From NCBI RefSeq assembly GCF_009688965.1, contig NZ_AP021875.1, forward strand, positions 1,736,001 through 1,800,000: a DNA stretch of 64,000 nt, read 5' to 3'. Below the pieces are notes generated by a model that did no database searches, was not told the origin of the DNA, and saw only the letters and a program-made list of their open reading frames with translations. Every line of letters begins with the position of its first letter. Position 1 is the first letter of the stretch. The stretch is from Desulfosarcina widdelii (GTDB lineage: Bacteria; Desulfobacterota; Desulfobacteria; Desulfobacterales; Desulfosarcinaceae). Position numbers and translations under genes: made by a program. This document shows positions 9,512-17,327 of this stretch, one piece after another.

Positions 9512-9979
9512 CTACCTGTCCAAGTCAATGGTGACCTTGATGGTGCTCCCCAGATCCCTGACGGCCTGGATGTCAGTGCTGATTTGTCCAAGGATAACCA
9601 GGTCTGGATTCCCTGAAGAAGCCTCTTTCGTTTCAGTGAAAATCACAAAATCCCGGCCGGGAATCCAATAGGCCAGATCTCCGCTGCGATACCCTGCCTG
9701 CACATCTTTTTTTTCATAATGCATTGGCGCAAATCCGCCGCAATAATCGACTGGACCGCGGTTGAGGGAGACGGTCACAGGCAGCATCGCCGCCAGATCC
9801 CTGGCCGGGGCGGTGTTATGCAAAATGGCCGGAATCACGGTATTTCCGATGGTCAGTGTAATCTTGGTGCCGTTTTCATTAGAAGTCTTCGAGCCGGCAT
9901 TCGAGGCGTGCACCGTGCTGCAGCCGGCAAATGAAAGCAGCATCAGCATAACTGCGGAAAAAGAGAGAAGCGATTTCAT
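9512..9979 (-). CDS. Cyclophilin-like-fold lipoprotein
   Basis: 155 residues from the ATG at 9979 (AGGAGATAAC site before it). A lipobox (LLSFAGC) places the lipidated Cys near residue 19. The mature part matches each half of the 282-residue neighbour: a beta-rich start (ITLTIGN), APARDLAAMLP, then GDLAYWIPGRDFVIF in place of the PWGDV signature. It is the single-domain member of the cyclophilin-like family in this operon. It lies 3 bases before the MBL lipoprotein and 20 bases after the tautomerase. Function unknown; small cyclophilin-like proteins are frequent near oxidoreductases. Confidence 0.72.
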   Translation of the reverse strand: MKSLLSFSAVMLMLLSFAGCSTVHASNAGSKTSNENGTKITLTIGNTVIPAILHNTAPARDLAAMLPVTVSLNRGPVDYCGGFAPMHYEKKDVQAGYRSGDLAYWIPGRDFVIFTETKEASSGNPDLVILGQISTDIQAVRDLGSTIKVTIDLDR

Positions 9980-9998
9980 TGTTATCTCCTTTTGCGCC

Positions 9999-10226
9999 TT
10001 ATATGGTATATCCTGGTTTTTTAAAAAGCGCATCCACTTTTTTGCGAATCAGCGGATCATAAACCTTCTCTTTCCAGTCTTTCGGGTCGATTTCTTCAAT
10101 GGCGACTGAAATCGATCCTTCACCAGAACCGGTGATGTTGACAACGTCTTCAACGATGGCGTCGGTCAACTGCCTTTTTTTGTCTTCCGGCGTTCCGGCC
10201 CGGATTTTTACCGTAACATGCGGCAT
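9999..10226 (-). CDS. 4-oxalocrotonate tautomerase-like protein (cytoplasmic)
   Basis: 75 residues from the ATG at 10226, chosen because it yields the catalytic N-terminal Pro (MPHVTVKI) after methionine removal and has an AGGAAG site upstream; longer frames extend into the neighbour. The segment DAIVEDVV and the closing KKPGYTI resemble tautomerase monomers, with Arg/Lys residues available for substrate binding. Such proteins assemble as hexamers or trimers and act on keto-enol substrates. Its neighbour upstream is a longer paralogue with a Tat signal. The pair probably arose by tandem duplication (shared IVKLWPG/VKIRAG, GSGE-S-SV-IEEI and DWKEKVYDP blocks). Confidence 0.85.
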   Translation of the reverse strand: MPHVTVKIRAGTPEDKKRQLTDAIVEDVVNITGSGEGSISVAIEEIDPKDWKEKVYDPLIRKKVDALFKKPGYTI

Positions 10227-10281
10227 GTTTCTTCCTTTTCCTTTTTCACGATGGTAAAGATGCACATCTGATAATATTTTT

Positions 10282-10659
10282 TCACATGGAATATCCCGGC
10301 TTCTTGTAAAGGTTTTCCATGTTCCCCCGGATTTCCGGATCGTATACCTTCTCCTTCCAGTCACCAGAGGAGATCTCTTCGATGTCGACCGAAACCGATT
10401 CTTCGCCGGATCCGATGATACTAACAACATCTTCAAAGATGGCGTCGGAAAGCCGCTGCTTGATCTGTTCAGACCTTCCGGGCCAGAGCTTTACAATCAC
10501 ATGTACCATGTCGTTCTCATGGTACCCTTCCGAAGCGAACGTTTGACCCGTGTTTTCCTTTCCGGGAAGAACCATCCCCGTCAAATCGCACACGGCTAAG
10601 GTTCCCAGAGCGACCGCGCTTTTTTTGATAAAACCCCGGCGTGATAATTTATTCTCCAT
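10282..10659 (-). CDS. Tat-exported tautomerase paralogue lacking Pro1
   Basis: 125 residues. The first 40 form a twin-arginine signal (SRRGFIKKSAVALGTLAV). The rest is a copy of the neighbouring tautomerase (VHVIVKLWPG, SGEESVSVDIEEI, DWKEKVYDPEIR, KKPGYSM). After cleavage the domain would begin with an extra spacer, and the residue aligned to catalytic Pro is Val (DMVHV versus MPHV), so classical Pro1 chemistry is unlikely. It may bind a ligand, pair with another subunit or have new activity. It lies 22 bases after the Tat flavoprotein gene, so both may be co-exported. Confidence 0.8.
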   Translation of the reverse strand: MENKLSRRGFIKKSAVALGTLAVCDLTGMVLPGKENTGQTFASEGYHENDMVHVIVKLWPGRSEQIKQRLSDAIFEDVVSIIGSGEESVSVDIEEISSGDWKEKVYDPEIRGNMENLYKKPGYSM

Positions 10660-10680
10660 CCGTCGTCCTTTATCTTATTG

Positions 10681-11379
10681 TCAGGCGTTTCGCCCCATCG
10701 TGTACGCCTGTTCGAAAGCGGGGCTATCTTTGGCGGCGCCTTCGTCCCATGCTCCGGTAACGGCCATGACGCCTTTGTCTTTAACGCCGCTAAAACTCCT
10801 GGTGAAAACTCTCAGGCTTTCAACGGAGCTTTCCACCTGAGAGCTCCCACCGGCGCAGGAAACCGCGAAATAGACGTCTTTGTCCCGAATCATGGTGTAA
10901 ATGGGGCACACCCTGTCGATGAAGACCTTCATCCGACCGTTCATCATGTGAAAATAGACCGGGGTGGCAAGCACCATGATGTCGGCAGCGAGCATTTTTT
11001 CGTGAATTTCGGCCATGTCGTCTTCCAGAACGCATGAACCTGGATTATGGATGCAAGCCAGGCACCCGGTACAGTGGTCGATATTTTGCTCCGACAGCCG
11101 GATTTTCTCCACATGGTGACCGGACGCCTGCGCTCCCCGCATGAACCTATCACAAAGCGCATCGGAGTTGCTGTTTGCTCTGGGGCTTGCCGAAATAATC
11201 AGTATTTTTTTGCCTGGGGCGTTGTTTCTTGCGGCCTGTGCTTCCGATGACAGGACAGTGGAGGCCATCCCCGCAATAAAAGGAGCTGCTGCCATGGCAA
11301 CACCGGCTTTAAGAAAATCCCGACGTTCATGGGAGACAGCCGTTCGTATGTTACCCATGCGCTTGTTTCTGACCTCCAT
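10681..11379 (-). CDS. Tat-exported flavodoxin-fold NAD(P)H/FMN oxidoreductase
   Basis: 232 residues. A twin-arginine signal (ERRDFLKAGVAMAAAPF, about residues 18-34) is followed by an FMN-reductase/flavodoxin-like domain: ILIISASPRANSNSDAL is the phosphate-binding loop, CTGCLAC carries a Cys cluster (CxxCxxC), and ATPVYFHMMNGRMKVFIDR is the family's substrate-side helix. This is the iron-sulfur-flavoprotein/NADPH-dependent reductase branch, but located in the periplasm. A cytoplasmic flavodoxin in the adjacent operon (16839-17327) seems its counterpart. An AGGAAGG site precedes the ATG. Quinone or organic electrophile reduction is a guess. Confidence 0.85.
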   Translation of the reverse strand: MEVRNKRMGNIRTAVSHERRDFLKAGVAMAAAPFIAGMASTVLSSEAQAARNNAPGKKILIISASPRANSNSDALCDRFMRGAQASGHHVEKIRLSEQNIDHCTGCLACIHNPGSCVLEDDMAEIHEKMLAADIMVLATPVYFHMMNGRMKVFIDRVCPIYTMIRDKDVYFAVSCAGGSSQVESSVESLRVFTRSFSGVKDKGVMAVTGAWDEGAAKDSPAFEQAYTMGRNA

Positions 11380-11405
11380 GTCCGACCTTCCTCATATCGT
11401 AGATC

Positions 11406-12140
11406 TTATTTCCTGCTGCTCAACACCTCGGTAAGGATATTGCGGGCGCTTTCGGCCTGGGCCTTGCCCACCTTGGCGCCCAGTACGGAGATGAAGCCGT
11501 TCATCTGAGCTTCGGTCAGGCCGGTATTCATGGCCGCGCCAAGGTGGAATCTCAGTTGCCCTTCGGTGCCGGTCATGTTGGCCAGGGCCGAAATGGTGGC
11601 CAATTCCCTGTCCTTATGGCTGATCACATCACGGACAAAAAGATCTGCAAACAGGTGTTCTTTCAGGAACATATCCATGGCGGGCGAGAAGACCTGCCAC
11701 TTGGCCCCGGAAATATCTGTTTCCCTTCCGGCAAGTTTGGCCCTCACTTTGGCCCCGTAAGCGTCCCTGTTAAAATCCGCCGGAACGGGGCCGGCCTCTT
11801 TGCCCACCGTATCTTCGATGCCGTTTGCCTTCCGTTCGTCCACGACCCCCATAAAGGCGCCCATGGCGTTCAGGCTGCGGGGGAATCCCGTATAGGCATA
11901 CAGGTGGACCAGGACTTCCTTGATTTCATTGACCGTCAGGCCATTGTCCAGTCCTTGATTCAATACCGGTTTCAGCCGGTCCATATCTCCACTGGCGGTA
12001 AAGGCCGCGATGGGAATGATGCCCTGCTGTCTTTGATCCAGGGATAGAACGTTTTCCTTATGTTTCTTTTCCAAACCCAGGGCTGCTCCCGGAATCGACA
12101 GGGCAATTGCGATGAAAAAAGAAATAACAGCTGATTTCAT
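11406..12140 (-). CDS. Exported carboxymuconolactone decarboxylase (CMD)-family protein, two-domain
   Basis: 244 residues from the ATG at 12140. A Sec signal peptide (SAVISFFIAIALSIPGAALG) precedes two AhpD/CMD-like helical units, about 45-130 and 150-244, with the repeated patterns NGLTVNEIKEVLVHLYAY and DRELATISALANM. No CxxC pair is present, so AhpD-like disulfide chemistry is excluded. The closest cytoplasmic relative is the CMD gene at 17324-17986, which lacks the signal; the two share DQRQQGIIPIAAFTASG-like and YTGFPRSLNAMG-like blocks. It lies 10 bases after the exported cupin gene. CMD-plus-cupin pairs are common in bacterial genomes, but their reaction is not settled. Confidence 0.88.
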   Translation of the reverse strand: MKSAVISFFIAIALSIPGAALGLEKKHKENVLSLDQRQQGIIPIAAFTASGDMDRLKPVLNQGLDNGLTVNEIKEVLVHLYAYTGFPRSLNAMGAFMGVVDERKANGIEDTVGKEAGPVPADFNRDAYGAKVRAKLAGRETDISGAKWQVFSPAMDMFLKEHLFADLFVRDVISHKDRELATISALANMTGTEGQLRFHLGAAMNTGLTEAQMNGFISVLGAKVGKAQAESARNILTEVLSSRK

Positions 12141-12150
12141 GGCGACCTCC

Positions 12151-12627
12151 TTATTTTCCAAGGTACTGCTCATCCGTGACCTTTTCCTTCCAGATGACGT
12201 TCTGGCCATCCAGAACACCGGTAAGGACCAGATGGGTCATGGGGGAGTCAGGCGTGGCACCGTGCCAGTGATCGATGTCGGGCGGGCACCAGACGGCGTC
12301 GCCGGTCTTGATTGTAACAATCTTTCCATCGCGCGTCCCGGTCAGGCCGACACCTGCGGTCACAACCATATGTTGTCCCGCGGGATGGAGATGCCAGGCG
12401 GTTCTGGCGCCGGGCTGAAACGTGACATAGGCCCCTGAGTAATGGGCGGTTTCATTGGAAGGAAACACCATATCCACCTGAACGTCACCGGTAAACAGGT
12501 TGTCCGGCCCTTTGAAAGACTTCTGGGTCCCGGCCTGAAATATCTCCTGTGTAGCCTTGCTTGAACCGGCATAGGCGGCTGTTGCGAAAAAAGTCAAAAT
12601 AGTTGTTAGTATTGTTAGTTTTTTCAT
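12151..12627 (-). CDS. Exported cupin-domain protein
   Basis: 158 residues with a Sec signal peptide (ILTTILTFFATAAYA). One cupin barrel follows: WHLHPAGQHMVVTAG supplies the metal-binding His pair and Gln/His of motif 1, and WCPPDIDHWHGA is motif 2. Its cytoplasmic counterpart is at 16337-16795 and shares the closing pattern (VTDEQYLGK versus VSDEEYNQLK). The gene sits between the aldo-keto reductase and the exported CMD protein. An AAAAAGGAG site precedes the ATG. Metal-dependent isomerase, decarboxylase or dioxygenase roles are known in the fold; none can be assigned. Confidence 0.87.
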   Translation of the reverse strand: MKKLTILTTILTFFATAAYAGSSKATQEIFQAGTQKSFKGPDNLFTGDVQVDMVFPSNETAHYSGAYVTFQPGARTAWHLHPAGQHMVVTAGVGLTGTRDGKIVTIKTGDAVWCPPDIDHWHGATPDSPMTHLVLTGVLDGQNVIWKEKVTDEQYLGK

Positions 12628-12662
12628 ATTGTTATCTCCTTTTTTTTAAGGGAGGGGTATAT

Positions 12663-13517
12663 TTATTGATATACGGGGAACACGCTGGCCTCCCCATAAT
12701 CCTCGATGCGTTCCATGTTTTTCAACCGCTCCATATCTTCTTCAGAGATAGCAAAATCTACGTCCGCATTGTCTTTCATGTGGTCCGGCTTTGCGGTCTT
12801 CGGCAAGGGAAGGAGATCAAGCTGCAAGGTATAACGAATGCAGAGCCGTGGCACGGAAACGCCATATTTTTTCGCCATTTCGGCGATTTCCCCGTTCTTC
12901 AGGATCTCTCCGTGTCCAAAGGGAGAATAGGCCTCCACAAGCATGCCCTTTTCCTGAGAATATTGAATCAGCTCTTTGGGTGTGTTGCTGATATGTGCCA
13001 AAATCTGATTGACCATGGGTTTGACAGAGCAGGACTCGAGGATGTTATCGATGTCCGCTTTTTCAAAATTCGAAAGACCGATGGCGCGAAGTTTCCCGGC
13101 TTCATAGGCTTCTTCAAGTGCCCTCCATGCTTCGCGGTTTCCTTCAAAGTAAGGATCGGGCCCACGGAATTCCGTCCATGGATACGGACTGTGAATGATC
13201 ATCAGATCAAGATAATCGAGCCCCATGGTTTTAAGCGACGTATCAATCGATTCAACAGCCTCTTTATAGGACTTTACTTCCGCCGCAAGTTTGGTGGTCA
13301 CAAACAGGTCCTCTCTGTTTACACCACACGCCCGGATACCCTCTCCAACACCGGCTTCATTCCCGTATGCCTGGGCCGTATCAATATGCCGATAGCCGAT
13401 TTCAACCGCATCCTTCACGGCCTGGGCGGCATTTTGATCGGGTATAAACCAGGTTCCAAGACCCAGTTTCGGGATTTCAATTCCATTGGACAGCGTATAT
13501 GTTTCTTTCAGTATCAT
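12663..13517 (-). CDS. Aldo/keto reductase, DkgA/AKR5-like
   Basis: 284 residues. The catalytic tetrad regions are visible: GYRHIDTAQAYGNE (Asp, Tyr), VTTKLAAE (Lys) and LMIIHSPYP (His). The C-terminal coenzyme region reads LPLPKTAKPDHMKDN. The family reduces methylglyoxal, 2,5-diketogluconate and other aldehydes with NADPH. It is the second gene of the large operon, 59 bases after the alpha/beta hydrolase. In E. coli a DkgA aldo-keto reductase and the iron alcohol dehydrogenase YqhD are both activated by the AraC-type YqhC; here a similar trio occurs within 7 kb with shared operators, supporting a reactive-aldehyde role. Confidence 0.93.
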   Translation of the reverse strand: MILKETYTLSNGIEIPKLGLGTWFIPDQNAAQAVKDAVEIGYRHIDTAQAYGNEAGVGEGIRACGVNREDLFVTTKLAAEVKSYKEAVESIDTSLKTMGLDYLDLMIIHSPYPWTEFRGPDPYFEGNREAWRALEEAYEAGKLRAIGLSNFEKADIDNILESCSVKPMVNQILAHISNTPKELIQYSQEKGMLVEAYSPFGHGEILKNGEIAEMAKKYGVSVPRLCIRYTLQLDLLPLPKTAKPDHMKDNADVDFAISEEDMERLKNMERIEDYGEASVFPVYQ

Positions 13518-13576
13518 ACTGTGACCTCCTTTTATTTGATTAAAAAAGGCTCCATGTTTACTGGTCTTACGGATCG

Positions 13577-14635
13577 TTATCTGCCAAGATTTTCGGTAAA
13601 AAAGGATTCCAGTTTGTCAAACGGTATCATATCGGTCCGGTCGTACAGATCAATGTGCCTTGCGCCCGGAACAATGACGAGTTCCTTTGGCTCGGCAGCC
13701 ATTTTATAGGCATCTTCTGTGAAGTATCTTGAGTGGGCATTCTCGCCCATGATGAATAGAATCGGTCTTGGCGAAATCGTCTCGATGGTGTTCAACAAAG
13801 GGAAATTCATGAAAGCCATGTTGCTTGTTTGCGTAAACGGGCCGTGTGATCTTGGATGATGGCCACGCTCCATGGCGTAGTATTCCCAAAACTCACTCGA
13901 AATGGGATCCAGGCCTTCCGGAATGGAATCGGCCGCTTCACTAGGGAATCCCGGGGGCAACAACGGACTGCCGTTTTCAAAATCCTTCCAGCGCTGCTCT
14001 CCAAGCTGGTCGAGGGTTTTGCTGCGCTGTTCGTCAGGCATCCCGTCTTTCCACCCGTAGCGGATAACACGGCTCATATCGTACATGCTTGCCGTGGCAA
14101 CGGCTTTGATGCGATGGTCTACCTGCGCTGCGGTGAGGGCAAATGCCCCGCTGCCGCAGATGCCGATCACGCCGATTCGGTTTCTGTCCACAAAGGGACG
14201 CGTCCCCAGAAAGTCCACGCCCGCGCTGAAATCTTCAACGAATATATCGGGCGAGGACACGTGTCTGGGCATACCGCCGCTTTCGCCATTGAATGATTCA
14301 TCGAAGGCCATGGCGACAAATCCCCTTTCTGCCATGGTCTGGGCATAGATGCCGGCACCCTGCTCCTTGACGCCGCCATAGGGTGTGCCTATGAGAAGTG
14401 CCGGATATGTTTTGGATTTATCGATGGTTTTGGGCATATACATATCCGCGGCCACGGTGATTCCGTATCTGTTGGGATAGGACACTTTTTCTTGAATCAC
14501 CTGGTTGCTTTTGGCAAAGGTCTTGTCCCATTTCTGGGCGCCGACCGTCATGGAAGCGCACCCCATGAAAAAAAGCGAGACCACAACCGCCAAAAGCGTT
14601 CGAATGTAGCAAGTCCGTGTTGACTTCATTTTCAT
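13577..14635 (-). CDS. Alpha/beta-hydrolase lipoprotein with Cys at the nucleophile position
   Basis: 352 residues from the ATG at 14635; the longer frame lacks a ribosome site. A lipoprotein signal ends with FFMGCAS. The hydrolase core carries the oxyanion region (LLIGTPYGG) and the nucleophile elbow GVIGICGSGAF, which has Cys where most relatives have Ser, as in dienelactone hydrolases and YcjY-like proteins. The acid and His are probably in FIMGENAHSR and GARHIDLYD near the end. It heads the 11-gene operon. Its promoter carries AraC-type operator B. Hydrolysis of a lactone or ester produced in the same pathway is plausible but not shown. Confidence 0.85.
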   Translation of the reverse strand: MKMKSTRTCYIRTLLAVVVSLFFMGCASMTVGAQKWDKTFAKSNQVIQEKVSYPNRYGITVAADMYMPKTIDKSKTYPALLIGTPYGGVKEQGAGIYAQTMAERGFVAMAFDESFNGESGGMPRHVSSPDIFVEDFSAGVDFLGTRPFVDRNRIGVIGICGSGAFALTAAQVDHRIKAVATASMYDMSRVIRYGWKDGMPDEQRSKTLDQLGEQRWKDFENGSPLLPPGFPSEAADSIPEGLDPISSEFWEYYAMERGHHPRSHGPFTQTSNMAFMNFPLLNTIETISPRPILFIMGENAHSRYFTEDAYKMAAEPKELVIVPGARHIDLYDRTDMIPFDKLESFFTENLGR

Positions 14636-14681
14636 ATTAAATCCCCTTTCATTAAGAATAATTGTTATCAATTTAAACTTT

Positions 14682-14745
14682 ATAATAATACCCGGACGGA
14701 TGACTTTGAATACCTGATCCTGCCAATAGATTGCCTATTCCTGCA
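14682..14745 (-). promoter_or_regulatory. AraC-type tandem operator B plus -10 box, promoter of the 11-gene operon
   Basis: Half-sites TACCTGATCCTGCC (14711-14724) and TGCCTATTCCTGCA (14732-14745), 21 bases apart. A minus-strand TATTAT lies at 14682-14687, the same distance from the operator as in the other two copies (24 positions from the hexamer end to the first half-site). The -35 region (TTCAAA on the minus strand) is poor, as expected for an activated promoter. Confidence 0.7.
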
Positions 14746-14897
14746 TACAATTCTATTTTCGTGCGACTGCCCATGGACGGGATTCACTCCGGTCAAAAGA
14801 GTGGGTGTTCATGGTCTTTGCTATTGTGCAGTCACCTTGTCCATCTTATCCCCCGGGCGGTGAGAATAGTAATGGAAACACTACCGTGTTTGCGTTT

Positions 14898-14990
14898 TCA
14901 CCTGCAGACATCGCAACCGTAACCCGTTAAGAACCGCTTGAGAAGTTGGTTGCGTTTTTCGTCATCGACAACAAGGATCGTCCAGGCCAT
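14898..14990 (-). pseudogene. Truncated receiver-domain remnant
   Basis: A 30-codon frame reads MAWTILVVDDEKRNQLLKRF and ends about ten residues later. This is the beta1/alpha1 start of a response-regulator receiver domain, including the acidic pair after ILVV. An AAGGA lies 7-8 bases before the ATG. The frame stops before the phospho-acceptor Asp and nothing downstream continues the domain, so this is a decayed or deleted gene in the leader region of the large operon. The surrounding 14747-15113 stretch holds no other recognisable gene. Confidence 0.55.
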
Positions 14991-15113
14991 GGCAGTGTCC
15001 TTGGCGTCGCCACAAACGCCATCGCGCTCATCTGTAGTATGATATTGTTTCGTGGGAATCGTAGAAATGGTTTTTGCACAAACAAATGATGACTGAACCG
15101 AAACAACGGAGAG

Positions 15114-15149
15114 AAGAAGGGTTGCAGGTAGAAGCCTGCAACCCTTCTT
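15114..15149 (-). terminator. Rho-independent-type terminator after the alcohol dehydrogenase
   Basis: A 15-bp stem (core GAAGGGTTGCAGG at 15116-15128 with CCTGCAACCCTTC at 15135-15147) has a 6-base loop. It begins 6 bases after the minus-strand stop codon and is followed by a pyrimidine-rich TTCTTCTCT tail. It closes the CMD-flavodoxin-cupin-alcohol dehydrogenase operon. Confidence 0.85.
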
Positions 15150-15155
15150 TTGGCT

Positions 15156-16322
15156 TTAGAAGCACTCTTTCAAGATTTTCAATATTTCTTCAGTAGTAAG
15201 CTTTTTATATCCGCCTTCCAGAATAAATGTAGACTCGGCAATCTTCGGAAGCATTTCTTCCGTTGCTCCAAGCGCTTTAAGCGACGTCACGATTCCACAC
15301 TCTTTACAGAATGCCTCGAGTGCATCGATACCCTCTTTGGCAATCGCTTCTTTTGATTTTCCTTTAGCGGCAATTCCCCACACCTCAGTTGCAAAACGCG
15401 CGAATTTATCAACGCCATGGGGGTAAATGTGCCTGTAATAAGGAAGGGAGACTGCAGCAAGCCCCATACCGTGCGCACAGTCCGTATACGCGCCGAGCTG
15501 GTGCTCGATCATGTGAACCTGCCAGTCCTGTGCTTTGGACAGTCCGGTCATTGTATTTAATGCAAGGGTTGCATTCCACATGATGTTGCTGCGCGCTTCA
15601 TAATCTTCCGGATCTTTCAATGCCGCACGGGCATTGTCGATTGAGGAACGAAGCAGCGCCTCGATGAGATAGTCGGTTGTATTGCAATCATCCCCGGTGA
15701 AGTACTGCTCCATCAGGTGGGACATGGTATCAAACACACCGCTGACCATCTGGTACCGAGACACCGTATAGGTGTACTCAGGATTGAGAATAGAAAATTT
15801 TGGGTATATATCAGCAGGAAAAACTCTGCCGGCCTTTATTTTTGTCTCTTCATTGGTAATCACCGAGCCGCCGTTCATCTCGGAGCCTGTTCCAACCATC
15901 GTAAGAATGGATGCGACAGGAACCGTTTTGTTATCCACCGGCTGGAATTGAAGCCAGTACTTTGTAAACGGATCGTCGTCGCAATAGGCGGAAACAGAGA
16001 TGCCTTTGGCACAGTCGATGACGGAACCACCCCCAACGGCCAAGATAAGGCTGACATCATTCTTGCGGACCAGTTCGCAGCCTTCCAGCATTTTGCTGTA
16101 TGTGGGGTTGGGCATAACACCGGAGAGTTCGACAACCTTTTTTCCCGCTTCATTCAGGGTAGCGATAACGTTGTCATAGATCCCGTTTTTCTTGATGGCT
16201 GTCTTTCCGTAAACCAGAAGAACCGTCTCTCCATACTGTTCCAATTCTCCTTTAAGGTTGGATAACGATTCTTTCCCAAAATGAATGGTCGTCGGATTAT
16301 AGTAGGTAAAATCTAATTTCAT
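15156..16322 (-). CDS. Iron-containing alcohol dehydrogenase (YqhD/BdhA-like aldehyde reductase)
   Basis: 388 residues from the ATG at 16322; a second ATG two codons earlier sits too close to the AAGGA site. The NADPH region reads ILAVGGGSVIDCAKG (GGGS). The metal-binding side includes VFDTMSHLMEQYF, HMIEHQLGAY and DCAHGMGLA. The family reduces short-chain aldehydes, glyoxal and furfural with NADPH. It is the last gene of the four-gene operon driven by AraC-type operator C and is followed by a strong terminator. With the YqhC-like regulator and the DkgA-like reductase nearby, a reactive-aldehyde response is the best reading. Confidence 0.93.
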   Translation of the reverse strand: MKLDFTYYNPTTIHFGKESLSNLKGELEQYGETVLLVYGKTAIKKNGIYDNVIATLNEAGKKVVELSGVMPNPTYSKMLEGCELVRKNDVSLILAVGGGSVIDCAKGISVSAYCDDDPFTKYWLQFQPVDNKTVPVASILTMVGTGSEMNGGSVITNEETKIKAGRVFPADIYPKFSILNPEYTYTVSRYQMVSGVFDTMSHLMEQYFTGDDCNTTDYLIEALLRSSIDNARAALKDPEDYEARSNIMWNATLALNTMTGLSKAQDWQVHMIEHQLGAYTDCAHGMGLAAVSLPYYRHIYPHGVDKFARFATEVWGIAAKGKSKEAIAKEGIDALEAFCKECGIVTSLKALGATEEMLPKIAESTFILEGGYKKLTTEEILKILKECF

Positions 16323-16336
16323 GGTCATATCCTTTT

Positions 16337-16795
16337 TTATTTAAGTTGATTGTATTCCTCGTCCGAAACCGGTTCCAGCCATTCGTTAGATCCGCCCTCA
16401 GAAGGTACTTCCACGGCCACATGGGCAAACCAGCTGTCTTTGGCGGCCCCGTGCCAGTGCCTGGTTTCCGGCGGGATATTGACGACATCTCCTGCGCGGA
16501 GTTCTCTGGCCGGTTTTCCTGCTTCCTGATACCAACCGCGCCCGCCGGTCACCAAAAGGATTTGGCCCCCTTTGTGATGGACATGCCAGAAGTTGCGGCA
16601 GCCCGGCTCAAAGGTTACGTTGCCGATGATCACGCCTTCCAGGGAAAGCATGTTCAAATAACTTGTCCCTGTAAAATAACGGGCGAACGCTTCATTCAGT
16701 TCCCCTTTCGGGAAAATGCCTTCCCCGGTAAACGGGGCGTCCGCCTGGGTTCTTGATGCTGTTGACGTATCGGAATTGTTTTTTAATGAACACAT
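16337..16795 (-). CDS. Cytoplasmic cupin-domain protein
   Basis: 152 residues from the ATG at 16795, with AAGGAGG 5 bases upstream. No signal peptide. Cupin motif 1 is FWHVHHKGGQILLVTGGRGW and motif 2 is IPPETRHWHGA; the His residues form the expected metal site. It resembles cupins adjacent to CMD-family decarboxylases. It is the third gene of the operon, 14 bases before the alcohol dehydrogenase. An exported paralogue is encoded at 12151-12627. The similarity extends to the C-terminal acidic/aromatic tail, so the pair probably arose by duplication. Confidence 0.9.
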   Translation of the reverse strand: MCSLKNNSDTSTASRTQADAPFTGEGIFPKGELNEAFARYFTGTSYLNMLSLEGVIIGNVTFEPGCRNFWHVHHKGGQILLVTGGRGWYQEAGKPARELRAGDVVNIPPETRHWHGAAKDSWFAHVAVEVPSEGGSNEWLEPVSDEEYNQLK

Positions 16796-16838
16796 AATAC
16801 CTCCTTGGGTAACCAATAGTTTTTTTAACGATGTTGTT

Positions 16839-17327
16839 TTATTTCCTGGAAGATAATCCCATGGTCCTCAACCAGTCGCGGATGGCTGCCGGGGTAAGGC
16901 CGTCTCCCCTGTTGTAAGCACCGAATCCTTGTTTGACAGTCGCGTTCGGGCACAATGCTGCGATATCCTTCTCGAAGGAACCGCCCCCGCCGCCGCCATG
17001 GGTGTGAAACGAGATGACGGTCTTGTTTTCCAGATCCAAGCGGTCAACAAAAGAGGCCAGCGGTGGCGCCATGGTGCTGCACCAGATCGGGGTTCCCAGG
17101 AACACGACTGAATAAGACGTCATATCCGGCATGGCTTTCAGATCCGGCCGGAAGCCCGACCGGATTTCCTCCCTGGCCTGTTCCACCGCAGCCCTGTAGT
17201 CTGTGGTGTACGGCGGGACAGGTTCGATCTCAAATAACGTTCCGCCGGTTTCCTGCTTTATCATTTCGGCGATTTTTTTGGTGTTTCCGGACCAGGAATA
17301 ATAGGCAATCAGAATATCGTTTTTCAC
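16839..17327 (-). CDS. Flavodoxin
   Basis: 162 residues, GTG start at 17327 overlapping the preceding stop codon (GTGA). The FMN phosphate loop is YYSWSGNTKKIAE (residues 10-22), and a flavin-side loop is LGTPIWCSTMAPPLASF. A Gly-rich loop (THGGGGGGSF) replaces the second flavin loop typical of short flavodoxins. The family carries electrons or reduces quinones. It lies between CMD and cupin genes. Its likely periplasmic counterpart is the Tat flavoprotein at 10681-11379, although that one belongs to a different flavodoxin-fold branch. Confidence 0.9.
   Translation of the reverse strand: MKNDILIAYYSWSGNTKKIAEMIKQETGGTLFEIEPVPPYTTDYRAAVEQAREEIRSGFRPDLKAMPDMTSYSVVFLGTPIWCSTMAPPLASFVDRLDLENKTVISFHTHGGGGGGSFEKDIAALCPNATVKQGFGAYNRGDGLTPAAIRDWLRTMGLSSRK

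Noticed and set aside
12151..12627. Possible germin-like oxalate oxidase from the exported cupin
   Set aside because: The fold is clear, but nothing in the sequence selects that activity over other cupin functions.
12603..13709. 368-residue open frame antisense to the aldo-keto reductase
   Set aside because: No ribosome site or domain; the minus-strand reductase has intact catalytic motifs.
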